64,000 nt of DNA from Thiomicrorhabdus sp033238645 (GCA_033238645.1 BQXR01000002.1:1-64000); one strand, 5' to 3'; numbered from the stretch's first letter, positions 7,908 to 17,061 are shown. Made by a program: numbers and translations. Notes: generated from the sequence alone by a model not told the origin.

Positions 7908-8495
7908 ATGCAGTTATCAACAACACTCTCAAAGCCGCTTGCCACTTTTGTTCGCCGCCAAAACCACTTCCAGAATAAGCTTGGTCACTTAATCGCATGG
8001 AGCAGCCTCTCTTTGGTGCTCATCACGGCACTGGTTGTGGTACTTCGTTATGGTTTTGCGACAGGCTCTATCGCCCTGCAAGAGAGCATGATGTATAACC
8101 ATGCCATTCTATTTATGCTCGGTATCGCCTACACCTACCAACAAGATAAACATGTACGAGTAGATATTTTCTATGGTCAATTTTCTGAGCGCACAAAAGC
8201 CAAAATTGATCTAATCGGTACATTTGTATTAACCCTACCCGCTATGGCATTTATACTCTGGTCTGGCTGGGATTATGTTGCTGTTAGCTGGCGAATTGGG
8301 GAGACGTCTGCGGAAGCAGGCGGGCTCGCTTATCTGTACCTGCTTAAAAGCCTGATCCTAATTATGTCCATAATGCTAATTTCACAAGCACTCTCCATTG
8401 CAGCTCAGGCGTGGCTCACACTCTATGCCCCCCCTGCTGGTCCTTTTTCTAACCCAAGCTCTCCAGAGAACAATGAAACAGAGGGGAAGCTATAA
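7908..8495 (+). CDS. TRAP transporter small permease (DctQ family)
   Basis: The 195-residue inner-membrane protein has four predicted transmembrane helices (around 25-45, 60-80, 105-125 and 150-170), the usual DctQ layout. It pairs with the large permease to move a carboxylate-type substrate driven by a sodium or proton gradient. The stop overlaps the start of the next gene by one base (TAATG), so the two are translationally coupled. The start has a weak ribosome site. No periplasmic binding-protein gene is beside it. A C7TGCT word near the 3' end (8428-8438) encodes the APPAGP stretch of the cytoplasmic tail. Confidence 0.88.
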   Translation: MQLSTTLSKPLATFVRRQNHFQNKLGHLIAWSSLSLVLITALVVVLRYGFATGSIALQESMMYNHAILFMLGIAYTYQQDKHVRVDIFYGQFSERTKAKIDLIGTFVLTLPAMAFILWSGWDYVAVSWRIGETSAEAGGLAYLYLLKSLILIMSIMLISQALSIAAQAWLTLYAPPAGPFSNPSSPENNETEGKL

Positions 8496-9862
8496 TGGAA
8501 TGGTTATCACTCCTTCTGTTTGCCGTTATTTTCATTGCACTCTTAACAGGTTTTCCTGTCGCTTTTACACTAGCGGGCACCTCCCTACTTTTTGCCCTGA
8601 TTGCCAATGCTTTTGGTGCTTTCGATATGGCTTTTTTACAGAGTATTCCCAGCCGTATCTTTGGCATTATGAGTAATCAAATACTCATCGCCGTACCCCT
8701 ATTTATCTTTATGGGCGTGATGCTTGAGAAATCCAAAATGGCGGAGGGTCTCCTTAATACTATGGATGAAGTCATGCGTGGCATTAAAGGCGGCTTAGGG
8801 ATTGCGGTAATTTTGGTCGGTATGCTGTTAGCTGCCAGCACGGGAATTGTTGGCGCAACCGTCGTGACCATGGGCTTACTCGCTTTGCCAACCATGTTGA
8901 AACAGGGTTACTGCCCTAAGATCGCCAGCGGAACTATCTGTGCATCAGGGACTTTAGGGCAAATTATCCCACCGTCTATCGTACTAATTTTACTAGGCGA
9001 TGTACTGTCATCCTCCTACCAACAGGCACAACTTAATCAGGGCATATTCTCACCAGAGTCTCTATCGGTTGGCGATCTATTTATTGGGGCGCTATTTCCA
9101 GGAATGATTTTGGTTGTGATGTATATGCTCTATATTTTCTATAAAGCAGTGACACGCCCAGATCTTATTCCCAACCATATTGGTGAACCTGTTAAACCAG
9201 GACTAGCAGGCCGAGTGCTAAAAAGTCTACTACCACCTTTGGCACTGATTTTATTAGTATTAGGCTCTATTTTAGGCGGGGTTGCTACTCCAACTGAAGC
9301 GGCCTCTTTAGGGGCTTTAGGGGCACTAGTGTTAGCCTTGGCTAGTCGCCAACTGAACTTGAGCACTCTTAATGCCGTTATGCGTGATACCTTACAAGTG
9401 ACCAGCATGATCTTTATGATTTTTATTGGTGCGGCTTTCTTCTCACTGGTCTTTAAAGGCTTAGGTGGGGATGAGTTGATTACAGAATTGCTGACTGATC
9501 TACCCGGTGGGGTTTTCACTGCTATGTTGATCGTGATGGCGCTGATGTTTATCTTAGGTTTCTTTTTAGACTTTATTGAGATCACTTACGTGGTTGTGCC
9601 TGTCGTTGCGCCCATTCTATTAATGATGGGCGTTGATCCTATTTGGCTGGGTATTATGATCGCTATCAACTTACAAACAGCTTTCTTAACTCCCCCTTTT
9701 GGATTTGCACTTTTCTATCTGAAAGGCGTTGCACCACCAGAGCTTAAAACCACAGATCTATACAAAGGAACCATCCCTTTTATTCTCATTCAATTGAGTG
9801 TTTTAGTGTTAATTGCCATCTGGCCTGAGATTGTGACTTGGTTACCAAGTGTGGTTTACTAA
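8495..9862 (+). CDS. TRAP transporter large permease (DctM family)
   Basis: The 455-residue transport subunit has about a dozen predicted membrane helices spread over its length. It carries DctM hallmarks such as LTGFPVAFTLAG near the N terminus, the GTLGQIIPPSIVLILLGD segment and the C-terminal TAFLTPPFGFALFYLKG segment. The overall pattern is closest to the group annotated as mannitol/chloroaromatic-type TRAP systems, but substrate cannot be deduced: specificity lies in a DctP-like binding protein and none is coded within the neighbouring genes. It is coupled to dctQ. Downstream lies a non-coding stretch with a hairpin at 9929-9961. Confidence 0.9.
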   Translation: MEWLSLLLFAVIFIALLTGFPVAFTLAGTSLLFALIANAFGAFDMAFLQSIPSRIFGIMSNQILIAVPLFIFMGVMLEKSKMAEGLLNTMDEVMRGIKGGLGIAVILVGMLLAASTGIVGATVVTMGLLALPTMLKQGYCPKIASGTICASGTLGQIIPPSIVLILLGDVLSSSYQQAQLNQGIFSPESLSVGDLFIGALFPGMILVVMYMLYIFYKAVTRPDLIPNHIGEPVKPGLAGRVLKSLLPPLALILLVLGSILGGVATPTEAASLGALGALVLALASRQLNLSTLNAVMRDTLQVTSMIFMIFIGAAFFSLVFKGLGGDELITELLTDLPGGVFTAMLIVMALMFILGFFLDFIEITYVVVPVVAPILLMMGVDPIWLGIMIAINLQTAFLTPPFGFALFYLKGVAPPELKTTDLYKGTIPFILIQLSVLVLIAIWPEIVTWLPSVVY

Positions 9863-9928
9863 GTCACCTTAATATTTTTTTGTACAACCCCTCTAAATAA
9901 CCCTGCTTTTAACAAGGTTTTGATAAAA

Positions 9929-9961
9929 ATAGGGTTATAAACGTTAGGATTATAACTCTAT
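9929..9961 (+). terminator. Hairpin after the TRAP genes
   Basis: Arms ATAGGGTTATAA and TTATAACTCTAT (one mismatch) with a 9-nt loop, about 65 bases after dctM. There is no T tract, so its terminating role is uncertain. The rest of 9863-10150 holds no gene; a C7TATT tract is at 10078-10084. Confidence 0.4.
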
Positions 9962-10150
9962 TATTACACACTAATATCCCCTTAAATTTGGGGGTTGTAG
10001 CGTTTTTTTAGGATTTTGATTATCTAAAAAACTAAAAAAACAGTTTAAATGGTCACTTCCCTTTAAAAATACGTAATCCCCCCCTATTCCATCCCTATCT
10101 TTTTATGTAATATACAGATTATTCATCATCAAAAATGCCCTATTTACCCT

Positions 10151-12298
10151 ATGGAAAATCCTGATAACAATTCTGAAATAGTGCAGCTTATTGAGAGACT
10201 CTCAAACCGCTCCAATGCACAGCAACAACAGATTGCAGATAGTTTTGATGATGGACTGATTTTATTAAACCTGTTACTTGAACCAACACTAGTTAATCAA
10301 AAGTCCCTGAGCTATCTTAAAGATGCTACTTTATCACCAGAACTACTCTCAAAGTTTGAAATTTACAGCCAAAAACGTAATCAAACACGCTTTGATCTAC
10401 AGCTGTGGACTAGACAACAACTCACCAATCACGATCATTCAGTAGAGCACTTTACCGCAACATTATGGTTGAGAAGTCATGACTCTAAGCTAGAAAAACC
10501 TCAGTTAATCCCTGTTGCGATCAAAGCTTATCCCATTATTTCTGACGAACGAGAAATAGAGAGTTTACTGATTTTTATCGTCGATCAAACCTTAAAGATT
10601 CAAGCTGAAGCACAAATCCGTTTAATGGAAACCAGTGATGCTGGGCAGTTCATTACCGATGCTCAAGGCTTGATAACCCAGCCAAACTATGCCTTCGCTG
10701 CTTATACTGGATTAGATCCAGAGATGCTTAAAAAGATAACCTATATTGATTGGCTTAAACAGCAGGTTATTTTTAGAGTGCCTTTTGGTTTAGTCATGGA
10801 GTCACTATTAGAAAATGGTAGCTGGAGTGGTGAAGTACAGATCTCTTCGGCCACAGAAACGCAGTATCATGCAGTATTAAGTCTATCCATGTTGACTGAC
10901 CACAACCGAAATGTAGAGCACTTTGTGGGTGTCTTGCAGGATATTACAGATATACATGATGCACGTAATGAGATTACTCGATTAGCCTATTATGATAATT
11001 TAACAGGCTTACCAAACCGCACTCTACTACACAACCAAGTTGAAGATGTTATTAGCTTATATAGTGATTCTAAAAGCTATTCAGGTCTGATTTTATTAGA
11101 TCTAGATAGCTTTAAGATGATTAACGACACGTTAGGGCACGCCATAGGTGATCAGCTATTAATTCTGGTCTCTCAAAAGTTAACAGAGATCGCCGGACAG
11201 AATAATCTCGTCTCTCGTTTAGATGGGGACGAATTTGCAATTTTAGTCAAAAACATCAATCAAGATCCAACCGAAGCACTGATTCAAATCCTTGGCATGG
11301 CATACAAAGTACAAGACTCTTTGGATGATCGTTATACTATTGCAAATCGCTCCCTGCACTGTACGGTCAGTGTCGGTGTCTATCTATTTAACGAACCACC
11401 TAAAAAGGGGCATTCTGACGAACTTATTCGCTATGCCAATATGGCGCTGCATGAAGCCAAAAATTTAGGTGGAAATCAGGTTTTTCAGTTTGAAGACAAA
11501 CTATGTGAAATAGCCTCGCAACGTTTAGAGATGCTACAGGCGCTAAACCACTCTGATTTGGATGATGAGTTTAAACTCTACTTTCAAGCGCAGGTTGATC
11601 ATTCTGGTAAAGCCATTGCTGCTGAAACACTACTACGCTGGTTCCACCCTTCCCTTGGCTTTGTGCCGCCTGCAGATTTTATTCCTGTCGCAGAAGAGGG
11701 GCGTCAGATCATTAAGATTGGTCTATGGGTCATGCATAAAGCCTTTGTTCAGGCTAAATCCTGGAATGAACAGTATGAACATATTCGAGTCTCTATCAAT
11801 ATCAGCCCTGTGCAGTTCCACGAACAGAGCTTTGTTGAGTTAGTGATTGGCTTAGTGAAATTCACCCAGGTGAATCCTAACTACATCACGCTAGAGCTAA
11901 CCGAGGGCGTGTTAATTAGAAACACCTCCTTAGCGCTGCAAAAAATTCAGCACTTAGTCAGTCTTGGGTTTCATATCTCTATTGATGACTTCGGCACAGG
12001 CTATTCTTCACTGAGTTATCTACAAAAACTACCGATACATGAACTTAAAATTGACCAGAGCTTTATCCAGCACATCCCTGAGAACAAAGATGATGTAGCG
12101 ATCGTTGATTCTATTATCAAGCTGGCAGAAAATAAAAATCTGCTGATCATTGCTGAAGGTGTTGAAACAGAGGTTCAAGCCCGTTTCTTACACCAAAACC
12201 CCGCTAATATATTAATTCAAGGCTATCTCTATAGTAAACCTACACCAGCCAGTCAATTTGAAGCTAAATTTTTAGCACCCAAAAGTTGTTCCATATAA
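10151..12298 (+). CDS. PAS-GGDEF-EAL cyclic-di-GMP turnover protein
   Basis: A 715-residue soluble signalling protein. After an N-terminal region of unknown fold (1-150) comes a PAS domain (about 155-275) with the following ITDIHDARNEITRLAYYD linker, then a GGDEF domain (about 280-440) and an EAL domain (about 460-705). The cyclase site reads DGDEF in place of GGDEF, so cyclase activity is uncertain. The EAL domain keeps the expected residues: ETLLRW, the Asn of INISPVQF, ELTEG, DDFGTGYSS, the Lys of LKIDQSF and AEGVET, so it is probably an active phosphodiesterase. No membrane segment is seen; the PAS domain would sense a cytoplasmic cue. It is monocistronic. Confidence 0.93.
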   Translation: MENPDNNSEIVQLIERLSNRSNAQQQQIADSFDDGLILLNLLLEPTLVNQKSLSYLKDATLSPELLSKFEIYSQKRNQTRFDLQLWTRQQLTNHDHSVEHFTATLWLRSHDSKLEKPQLIPVAIKAYPIISDEREIESLLIFIVDQTLKIQAEAQIRLMETSDAGQFITDAQGLITQPNYAFAAYTGLDPEMLKKITYIDWLKQQVIFRVPFGLVMESLLENGSWSGEVQISSATETQYHAVLSLSMLTDHNRNVEHFVGVLQDITDIHDARNEITRLAYYDNLTGLPNRTLLHNQVEDVISLYSDSKSYSGLILLDLDSFKMINDTLGHAIGDQLLILVSQKLTEIAGQNNLVSRLDGDEFAILVKNINQDPTEALIQILGMAYKVQDSLDDRYTIANRSLHCTVSVGVYLFNEPPKKGHSDELIRYANMALHEAKNLGGNQVFQFEDKLCEIASQRLEMLQALNHSDLDDEFKLYFQAQVDHSGKAIAAETLLRWFHPSLGFVPPADFIPVAEEGRQIIKIGLWVMHKAFVQAKSWNEQYEHIRVSINISPVQFHEQSFVELVIGLVKFTQVNPNYITLELTEGVLIRNTSLALQKIQHLVSLGFHISIDDFGTGYSSLSYLQKLPIHELKIDQSFIQHIPENKDDVAIVDSIIKLAENKNLLIIAEGVETEVQARFLHQNPANILIQGYLYSKPTPASQFEAKFLAPKSCSI

Positions 12299-12360
12299 TC
12301 ATAAACACCTTCTCTCTTTCCCCCAGCAACTTATAATTCATATAAAAAACGAATGTAAGC

Positions 12361-12389
12361 TTGCGTAATCATTAACTTTTTAGTATAAT
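12361..12389 (+). promoter_or_regulatory. Sigma-70 promoter of the DEAD-box helicase gene
   Basis: TTGCGT (-35) and a perfect TATAAT (-10, 12384-12389) are separated by 17 bases. Transcription would begin near 12396, leaving a leader of about 315 nt before the chosen start at 12711. Confidence 0.7.
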
Positions 12390-12395
12390 CCGCAT

Positions 12396-12710
12396 CTCGC
12401 AGTGATCTGCATATTAATTAAGGCTAATATCCCTTAAACAGATCATGCTTCGCAGAGCCATTTGCTAAACGCTTATCTATCATTATTGTAAATAGATAAC
12501 GCCATCTGATTATTCTGATGCAAAGGTGCTCTATATAGAACACAATATTGCCCCAGAATAACGAATCCACTCTTTCGTTGTGACTCTATTTAGAACAAAA
12601 AATCATTTTGTTATTTGGTTTTGTTTCGATTTTCTATCTAGTTTTTACAGACGTTGTAAAGACACTGTTTATTCATGGGCACGCTATTCTCATTTGAGAA
12701 AGGACCCCCA
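12396..12710 (+). promoter_or_regulatory. Long 5' leader of the DEAD-box helicase mRNA
   Basis: The ~315-nt stretch between the promoter and the helicase gene has no ORF of note but shows inverted segments, such as CAGTGATCTGCA near its start and TTTGCTAAACG / ATTGTAAATAG further in. Long structured leaders are typical of cold-induced genes including csdA and cspA in E. coli, so thermosensing or autoregulation by the helicase is a reasonable inference. Confidence 0.45.
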
Positions 12711-14555
12711 ATGACTGTTGAAGTAACATTCAAAGACCTCAATCTTTCAGAAGACGTATTAAAAGCCATAACCGATATTGGTTATGAGACACCGTCTCCT
12801 ATCCAAGCCCAAGCGATTCCTGCCCTTATTGAAGGAAACGATATCCTAGGTATGGCACAAACAGGTACGGGTAAAACTGCCGCTTTTGCACTGCCTGTAC
12901 TAACTAACGCCGATTTTAAACAGAAAGACCCTCAAGTTTTAGTGCTTACCCCAACGCGTGAATTAGCGATTCAGGTTGCAGAAGCATTTCAAGGCTTTGC
13001 ACACCACATGAAAGGTTTCCATGTTTTACCTGTATACGGTGGAGCAGACTACGGAACTCAGATCCGTGCATTAAAGCGTGGTGTTCACGTTGTAGTAGGA
13101 ACTCCTGGTCGTGTAATGGATCACATCCGTAAAGGAACTCTAAAACTAGACGGTCTAAAGACACTGGTTTTAGATGAAGCAGATGAGATGCTACGTATGG
13201 GTTTCATCGACGATGTTGAGTGGATTCTTGAGCAAACACCTAAGACACGTCAAATTGCCCTTTTCTCAGCAACTATGCCGAAAGAAGTTCACCGTATTGC
13301 ATCACGTTACTTAAATAACCCAGTTGAAGTTATCATCAAGACTAAGACCTCGACTGCAACAACGATTGATCAGAAATATCTGATGGTTAGTGGTGGTCAT
13401 AAGCTAGATGCACTAACGCGCATCCTTGAAGCCGAAGAGAAGATCGATGGTTCAATCATCTTCGTACGTACTAAAACAGCAACTGTTGATTTAGCCGAGA
13501 AGCTAGAAGCACGTGGTTACTCTTCAGCTGCACTTAACGGTGATATCGCACAGAACCAACGTGAGCGTATTGTTGATAACCTTAAGAAAGGTAAGCTAGA
13601 TATTCTTGTAGCAACAGATGTTGTTGCACGTGGTCTTGATGTACCTCGTATCAGTCACGTATTTAACTACGACATTCCACAGGATAACGAATCTTATGTG
13701 CACCGTATTGGTCGTACAGGTCGTGCAGGTCGTTCAGGTACAGCGATTCTTTTCGTAACACCTCGTGAGCGTCGTCTATTAAGCTCTATCGAAAGAACAA
13801 CTAAGAGCAAGATTCCTGAGATGCACCTGCCTTCAACTCAGGACATCAATGATAGCCGTGTAGATCGTTTCAAGGCACGTATTGTTGAAGCAACTCAGCA
13901 AGATGATACTGCATTCTATCAAGAGATGATTGAGCAGCTAGAAACTGAGCAAAACATGCCTGCAGTTGAGATTGCAGCTGGACTTGCACGTTTACTACAG
14001 GGTGATATTCCATTCTTTATGTCTGATAAGCCAGTGCGTGAAGTATCTAGCCGTAGCCGTGATGATAACGATCGTGGTGGTCGTAACGAACGCGGTCGTG
14101 GTAATGATCGTGGCCGAGGTGGTGAACGTGGTGGCCGTGATGGTGGTCGCGAAAGAAAGCCTCGTCGTGACCGTTCTGCAACACCAGATGAAGGCATGAC
14201 TCGTTTCCGTATTGAAGTTGGAAATGATCACGGTGTTCGTCCAGGAAACATCGTTGGTTGTATTGCTAACGAAGCGAACTTAGACAGCGAGTTTATCCGT
14301 CAATTAAACATCGATAGCTCTTTCAGCACCGTTGATCTACCTTCTGATATGCCAAAAGAAGCTAGAGATGACTTACGTAAAGCGTGGGTATGTGGTCAGC
14401 AGCTTAAGATCAGTGAAGTGAAAGGCGGAACTGGTGGTGCAGCTGCTGCTGGCGAACCACGTAAGCGTCTGTCTCGCAACAAGACTACTGGTGATAAGGA
14501 TAAAGGTAAGCCACGTCGCACACCTTCTCCACGTCGCGGTAACTCACCTAGCTAA
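12711..14555 (+). CDS. deaD: DEAD-box RNA helicase, CsdA/DeaD type
   Basis: The 614-residue helicase unwinds structured RNA, with roles in ribosome assembly and mRNA turnover at low temperature. Motifs in order: Q motif (GYETPSPIQAQAIP), Walker A AQTGTGKT, PTRELAIQ, DEAD (VLDEADEMLRMGF), SAT (LFSATMPKE), and HRIGRTGRAGR. The recA-like core is followed by a CsdA dimerisation-like region, a basic RG-rich linker (about 455-490), a DbpA-like RNA-binding domain (about 500-575) and a basic tail. The frame extends upstream to 12675, but the ATG at 12711 is preferred, with AAAGGA before it. It has its own promoter and terminator. Confidence 0.95.
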   Translation: MTVEVTFKDLNLSEDVLKAITDIGYETPSPIQAQAIPALIEGNDILGMAQTGTGKTAAFALPVLTNADFKQKDPQVLVLTPTRELAIQVAEAFQGFAHHMKGFHVLPVYGGADYGTQIRALKRGVHVVVGTPGRVMDHIRKGTLKLDGLKTLVLDEADEMLRMGFIDDVEWILEQTPKTRQIALFSATMPKEVHRIASRYLNNPVEVIIKTKTSTATTIDQKYLMVSGGHKLDALTRILEAEEKIDGSIIFVRTKTATVDLAEKLEARGYSSAALNGDIAQNQRERIVDNLKKGKLDILVATDVVARGLDVPRISHVFNYDIPQDNESYVHRIGRTGRAGRSGTAILFVTPRERRLLSSIERTTKSKIPEMHLPSTQDINDSRVDRFKARIVEATQQDDTAFYQEMIEQLETEQNMPAVEIAAGLARLLQGDIPFFMSDKPVREVSSRSRDDNDRGGRNERGRGNDRGRGGERGGRDGGRERKPRRDRSATPDEGMTRFRIEVGNDHGVRPGNIVGCIANEANLDSEFIRQLNIDSSFSTVDLPSDMPKEARDDLRKAWVCGQQLKISEVKGGTGGAAAAGEPRKRLSRNKTTGDKDKGKPRRTPSPRRGNSPS

Positions 14556-14575
14556 TAAACCATTAGCTTAAAAGC

Positions 14576-14615
14576 AGCCTCCTAATCACCGTTTGGTATT
14601 AGGGGGCTTTTTTTT
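14576..14615 (+). terminator. Intrinsic terminator after deaD
   Basis: Stem AGCCTCCTAAT / ATTAGGGGGCT with one wobble pair, followed by eight T residues. Confidence 0.92.
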
Positions 14616-14635
14616 GCCTATTGAAACACCTCCTA

Positions 14636-14652
14636 CCCCCCCTGCTCAAAAC
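14636..14652 (+). repeat. C-rich word, intergenic, plus orientation
   Basis: C7TGCTCAAAAC, an exact consensus copy, between the deaD terminator and the convergent GIY-YIG gene. Confidence 0.65.
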
Positions 14653-14714
14653 CTGAAACTGCTTTTACAAAACAAATGACAATGTGCTTAGACAATCTAG
14701 ATAATGTTAAAACA

Positions 14715-15020
14715 CTAAGCTTGTGTAACTAAAGCCTCTTTATCAGTCTTAGTCAGCTTCTTAATGGCAGCTTCTCTCTTACACGCTTCACTTCGGTTAT
14801 CAGATTTTTCAGAATAGACAAGTTCACACGGCTGGCGAACTTTGGTGTATTTTGCACCACCGGCTAATTCACCATTGTGTTGTCTTAGACGTTTATTAAG
14901 GTTAGTTGTTATGCCGCAATACAGAGTATTATCAGCACAACGCAGTAGATAGACAAACCAAGAGTTGGTTTGATTTTGAGTAGGGGGGGTTAAGTTAGAT
15001 GTGGTGTTTGTTTCGGTCAT
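14715..15020 (-). CDS. GIY-YIG domain protein, UPF0213/YhbQ type
   Basis: A 101-residue single-domain protein. The GIY-YIG nuclease fold starts at about residue 21 (WFVYLLRCADNTLYCGIT), with the conserved Arg in LNKRLRQHN, a later Lys/Tyr pair in GGAKYTK and the Glu in SEACKREAAIK. Small stand-alone members such as E. coli YhbQ have weak nuclease activity and an unsettled role in DNA repair. The first 20 residues are Thr/Asn/Gln-rich and probably disordered; the segment PPTQNQ there is encoded by a variant of the C-rich word (14974-14987, sense orientation). It is convergent with deaD. Confidence 0.85.
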   Translation of the reverse strand: MTETNTTSNLTPPTQNQTNSWFVYLLRCADNTLYCGITTNLNKRLRQHNGELAGGAKYTKVRQPCELVYSEKSDNRSEACKREAAIKKLTKTDKEALVTQA

Positions 15021-15070
15021 ATTAGAACGGTTTCATAGGAAAGATAAAGCATTAAACTGCTCTATACCTC

Positions 15071-15187
15071 GTTTCTGCGGGATGCCTAAGCAAGTCTGGG
15101 CGTAGTAGATTGTGATTCAGACGTTTCAAGCTCAAGGCACTAATCGCACGTAATAGTGTACTATTGCGAAGATTTGTAACGCAGAAA
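15071..15187. repeat. Intergenic element bounded by TTTCTGCG / CGCAGAAA
   Basis: Eight-base inverted ends about 115 bp apart enclose a smaller near-palindrome centred on AATAGT-GT-ACTATT (around 15150). An ORF on the minus strand across it (15052-15234) shows no domain and overlaps moaC, so I treat the stretch as a non-coding structured repeat between the GIY-YIG gene and moaC. Confidence 0.3.
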
Positions 15188-15226
15188 TTGGGACTTCTGG
15201 ACACAAGATACACGTTCATGACCTGC

Positions 15227-15715
15227 TTAGTCATTCCTTATCCAGTGGCCACTTTTTCCACCTCTTTTCTCAAGCAGCTGTACTTGATCGATGACCATGC
15301 CTTTATCAACCGCTTTACACATATCGTATAGCGTCAGTGCCGCGGCAGAGGCTGCCATTAAGGCTTCCATCTCAACACCTGTCTGGCCAACCAGTTTACA
15401 GATGGTAATAATCTCAACACTGCTGTTTTCTATGTTTGGGGTTAACTCAACTTTGACTGACGTCAACATCAGTGGATGGCACATTGGGATAATATCAGGC
15501 GTACGTTTAGCGGCCATAATGCCTGCAATACGTGCCGTTGCCATCACATCACCCTTTTTGTGCTTGCCTTCAACAATTAGTTTAAGAGTTTCTGGCAGCA
15601 TACGAATAACTGCCATGGCGCGCGCTTCACGCTCAGTGTGTGCCTTCTCGCTTACATCGACCATACGAGCTTGGCCTTTAGAATCTAAATGGGTTAATGG
15701 GTTTTCTATTGTCAT
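15227..15715 (-). CDS. moaC: Cyclic pyranopterin monophosphate synthase MoaC
   Basis: MoaC converts the MoaA product 3',8-cyclo-7,8-dihydro-GTP to cyclic pyranopterin monophosphate, the second step of molybdenum-cofactor synthesis. The 162-residue length fits the family. Visible hallmarks are MVDVSEK, the AKRTPDIIPMCHPL active-site segment (about 75-90), GVEMEALMAASAAALTLYDMCKA and the C-terminal KSGH. It follows moeA by 30 bases on the same strand with a GAGAG ribosome site, so the two are probably cotranscribed. A terminator between moaE and moeA separates them from moaA-D-E, though read-through is possible. Confidence 0.97.
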   Translation of the reverse strand: MTIENPLTHLDSKGQARMVDVSEKAHTEREARAMAVIRMLPETLKLIVEGKHKKGDVMATARIAGIMAAKRTPDIIPMCHPLMLTSVKVELTPNIENSSVEIITICKLVGQTGVEMEALMAASAAALTLYDMCKAVDKGMVIDQVQLLEKRGGKSGHWIRND

Positions 15716-15745
15716 TGAAATCTCTCAGTCTCTATTACTGCTAAA

Positions 15746-16945
15746 TTATTGCATATCGTTAAAGGGGAAGTAGGCAACTAAGTCACCCTTAGCGACTGTG
15801 CTATCTTCTGGAATCACTGCTAAACCATCCGCCCAAACAGTGGAGGTCAAAACCCCTGAACCTTGGTTTGGGTACAAAGCCACGACGGTATCTTGACCCT
15901 TGTTTTCCAATCTTGCGCGAACAAAATCACGTCTAAATCCTGATTTAGTCCAGTCAAAGCTAGCCTTCAACCAGATTGGTTCAACCATCACATCTTGCTG
16001 CCCCTGCATACCCAGAAGGAAAGGCCGTGCAAATAGGTTAAAAGTGGCAAAAGCTGAGACAGGATTACCAGGCAGACCAATAAACGGTTTACCATCTACC
16101 TCGCCATACGCCAGTGGTTTACCTGGTTTCATTTTTACTTTCCACATATTTAGATGACCGATACTCTCTACCGCGGGTTTAATATGATCCTCATCACCGA
16201 CAGAGACCCCCCCTGTTGTAATGACAATATCAGCAACATTAGCGGCTTGTTTCAAGGCATCAATAGTGGACTCTAAATTATCTGGCACACGGCCTAAATC
16301 GATTAGCTCAAAACCTAGTTGTGGCACTAGACCCGCCAGAATATAGCGATTGGCATTGTAGATTTTACCTGGTTCGGCGGCTTCACCTGGCTCCAACAGC
16401 TCATCACCCGTTGTGAAAGTGGCAATGCTTAATGACTGATAGACGGTCACTTCGCCAATACCAATGGAAGTAATTAGACCCAGATCTTGCGCACGTAACT
16501 TATGGCCTTTGGCTAAGATCACATCATTAATGGCGATATCTTCACCAATATGTCTTACGTTCTGTTTCTGTCTAACAGATGCCACCATAAACTGAACCGA
16601 ACCATCAGACTCTTCAGCTTCCTCTTGCATAATGACGGCGTCTGCACCTTCTGGCATAGGGGCTCCTGTAAAAATTCTGGCCACGGTTCCTTGTTCTAAA
16701 GACTGTCCAACAGACCCTGCTGCGATGCGCTGGCTTATCTTAAAAGAGTTACCCTCTACAATCTCTTCACCACGCACAGCATAGCCATCCATCATACTAT
16801 TGTTGTGCGGCGGTACATTTAAAGCTGAGGTAATATCGACCGCTAAAACGCGACCCAGCGCTTGGTGAATTTTAATGACTTCTGTTTTAGTGGTTGGGGT
16901 TACCTGTGAAAGTAGGTAAGCCAGTGCTTCATCAAATGTTTTCAT
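15746..16945 (-). CDS. moeA: Molybdopterin molybdenumtransferase MoeA
   Basis: MoeA inserts molybdate into adenylylated molybdopterin to complete the cofactor. The 399-residue protein has the four-domain MoeA layout: MMDGYAVR near the N terminus, GAPMPEGADAVIMQEE, the MoCF-like core with TTGGVSVGDEDHIKP, and KPGKPLAYG...GLPGNPVSA. The C-terminal domain (about 330-399) is complete. The TTGG codons use GGG GGG, producing a C7 tract on the plus strand at 16207-16213 that resembles the repeated C-rich word but is explained by a conserved motif. First gene of a moeA-moaC unit. Confidence 0.97.
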   Translation of the reverse strand: MKTFDEALAYLLSQVTPTTKTEVIKIHQALGRVLAVDITSALNVPPHNNSMMDGYAVRGEEIVEGNSFKISQRIAAGSVGQSLEQGTVARIFTGAPMPEGADAVIMQEEAEESDGSVQFMVASVRQKQNVRHIGEDIAINDVILAKGHKLRAQDLGLITSIGIGEVTVYQSLSIATFTTGDELLEPGEAAEPGKIYNANRYILAGLVPQLGFELIDLGRVPDNLESTIDALKQAANVADIVITTGGVSVGDEDHIKPAVESIGHLNMWKVKMKPGKPLAYGEVDGKPFIGLPGNPVSAFATFNLFARPFLLGMQGQQDVMVEPIWLKASFDWTKSGFRRDFVRARLENKGQDTVVALYPNQGSGVLTSTVWADGLAVIPEDSTVAKGDLVAYFPFNDMQ

Positions 16946-16967
16946 AGCCAGTGCTCAGATTGTATTC

Positions 16968-17000
16968 AAAAAAAATCCCTAGACTGTTTGCTAGGGATTG
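16968..17000 (-). terminator. Intrinsic terminator between moaE and moeA
   Basis: On the minus strand AATCCCTAG and CTAGGGATT pair around an 8-nt loop and are followed by a run of T residues. It ends the moaA-moaD-moaE transcript. Confidence 0.85.
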
Positions 17001-17061
17001 GATATTAGAGTGTTAACTTAACCTTATTTAACTCACTTAGCTTACTTAGGTTTATTTAGGT

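Noticed and set aside
9139..9585. 148-codon ORF antisense to dctM
   Set aside because: Lysine- and isoleucine-rich antisense shadow of a membrane protein gene with no ribosome site.
13919..14231. Three ORFs in other frames of the RG-rich part of deaD
   Set aside because: They are shadows produced by repeated CGT/GGT codons.
15052..15234. 60-codon ORF on the minus strand upstream of the GIY-YIG gene
   Set aside because: Overlaps moaC, no domain; better explained by a structured repeat.
16207..16213. C7TGTTG in moeA as a member of the C-rich word family
   Set aside because: It codes the conserved TTGGVSVG motif; match to the word is limited to the C run.
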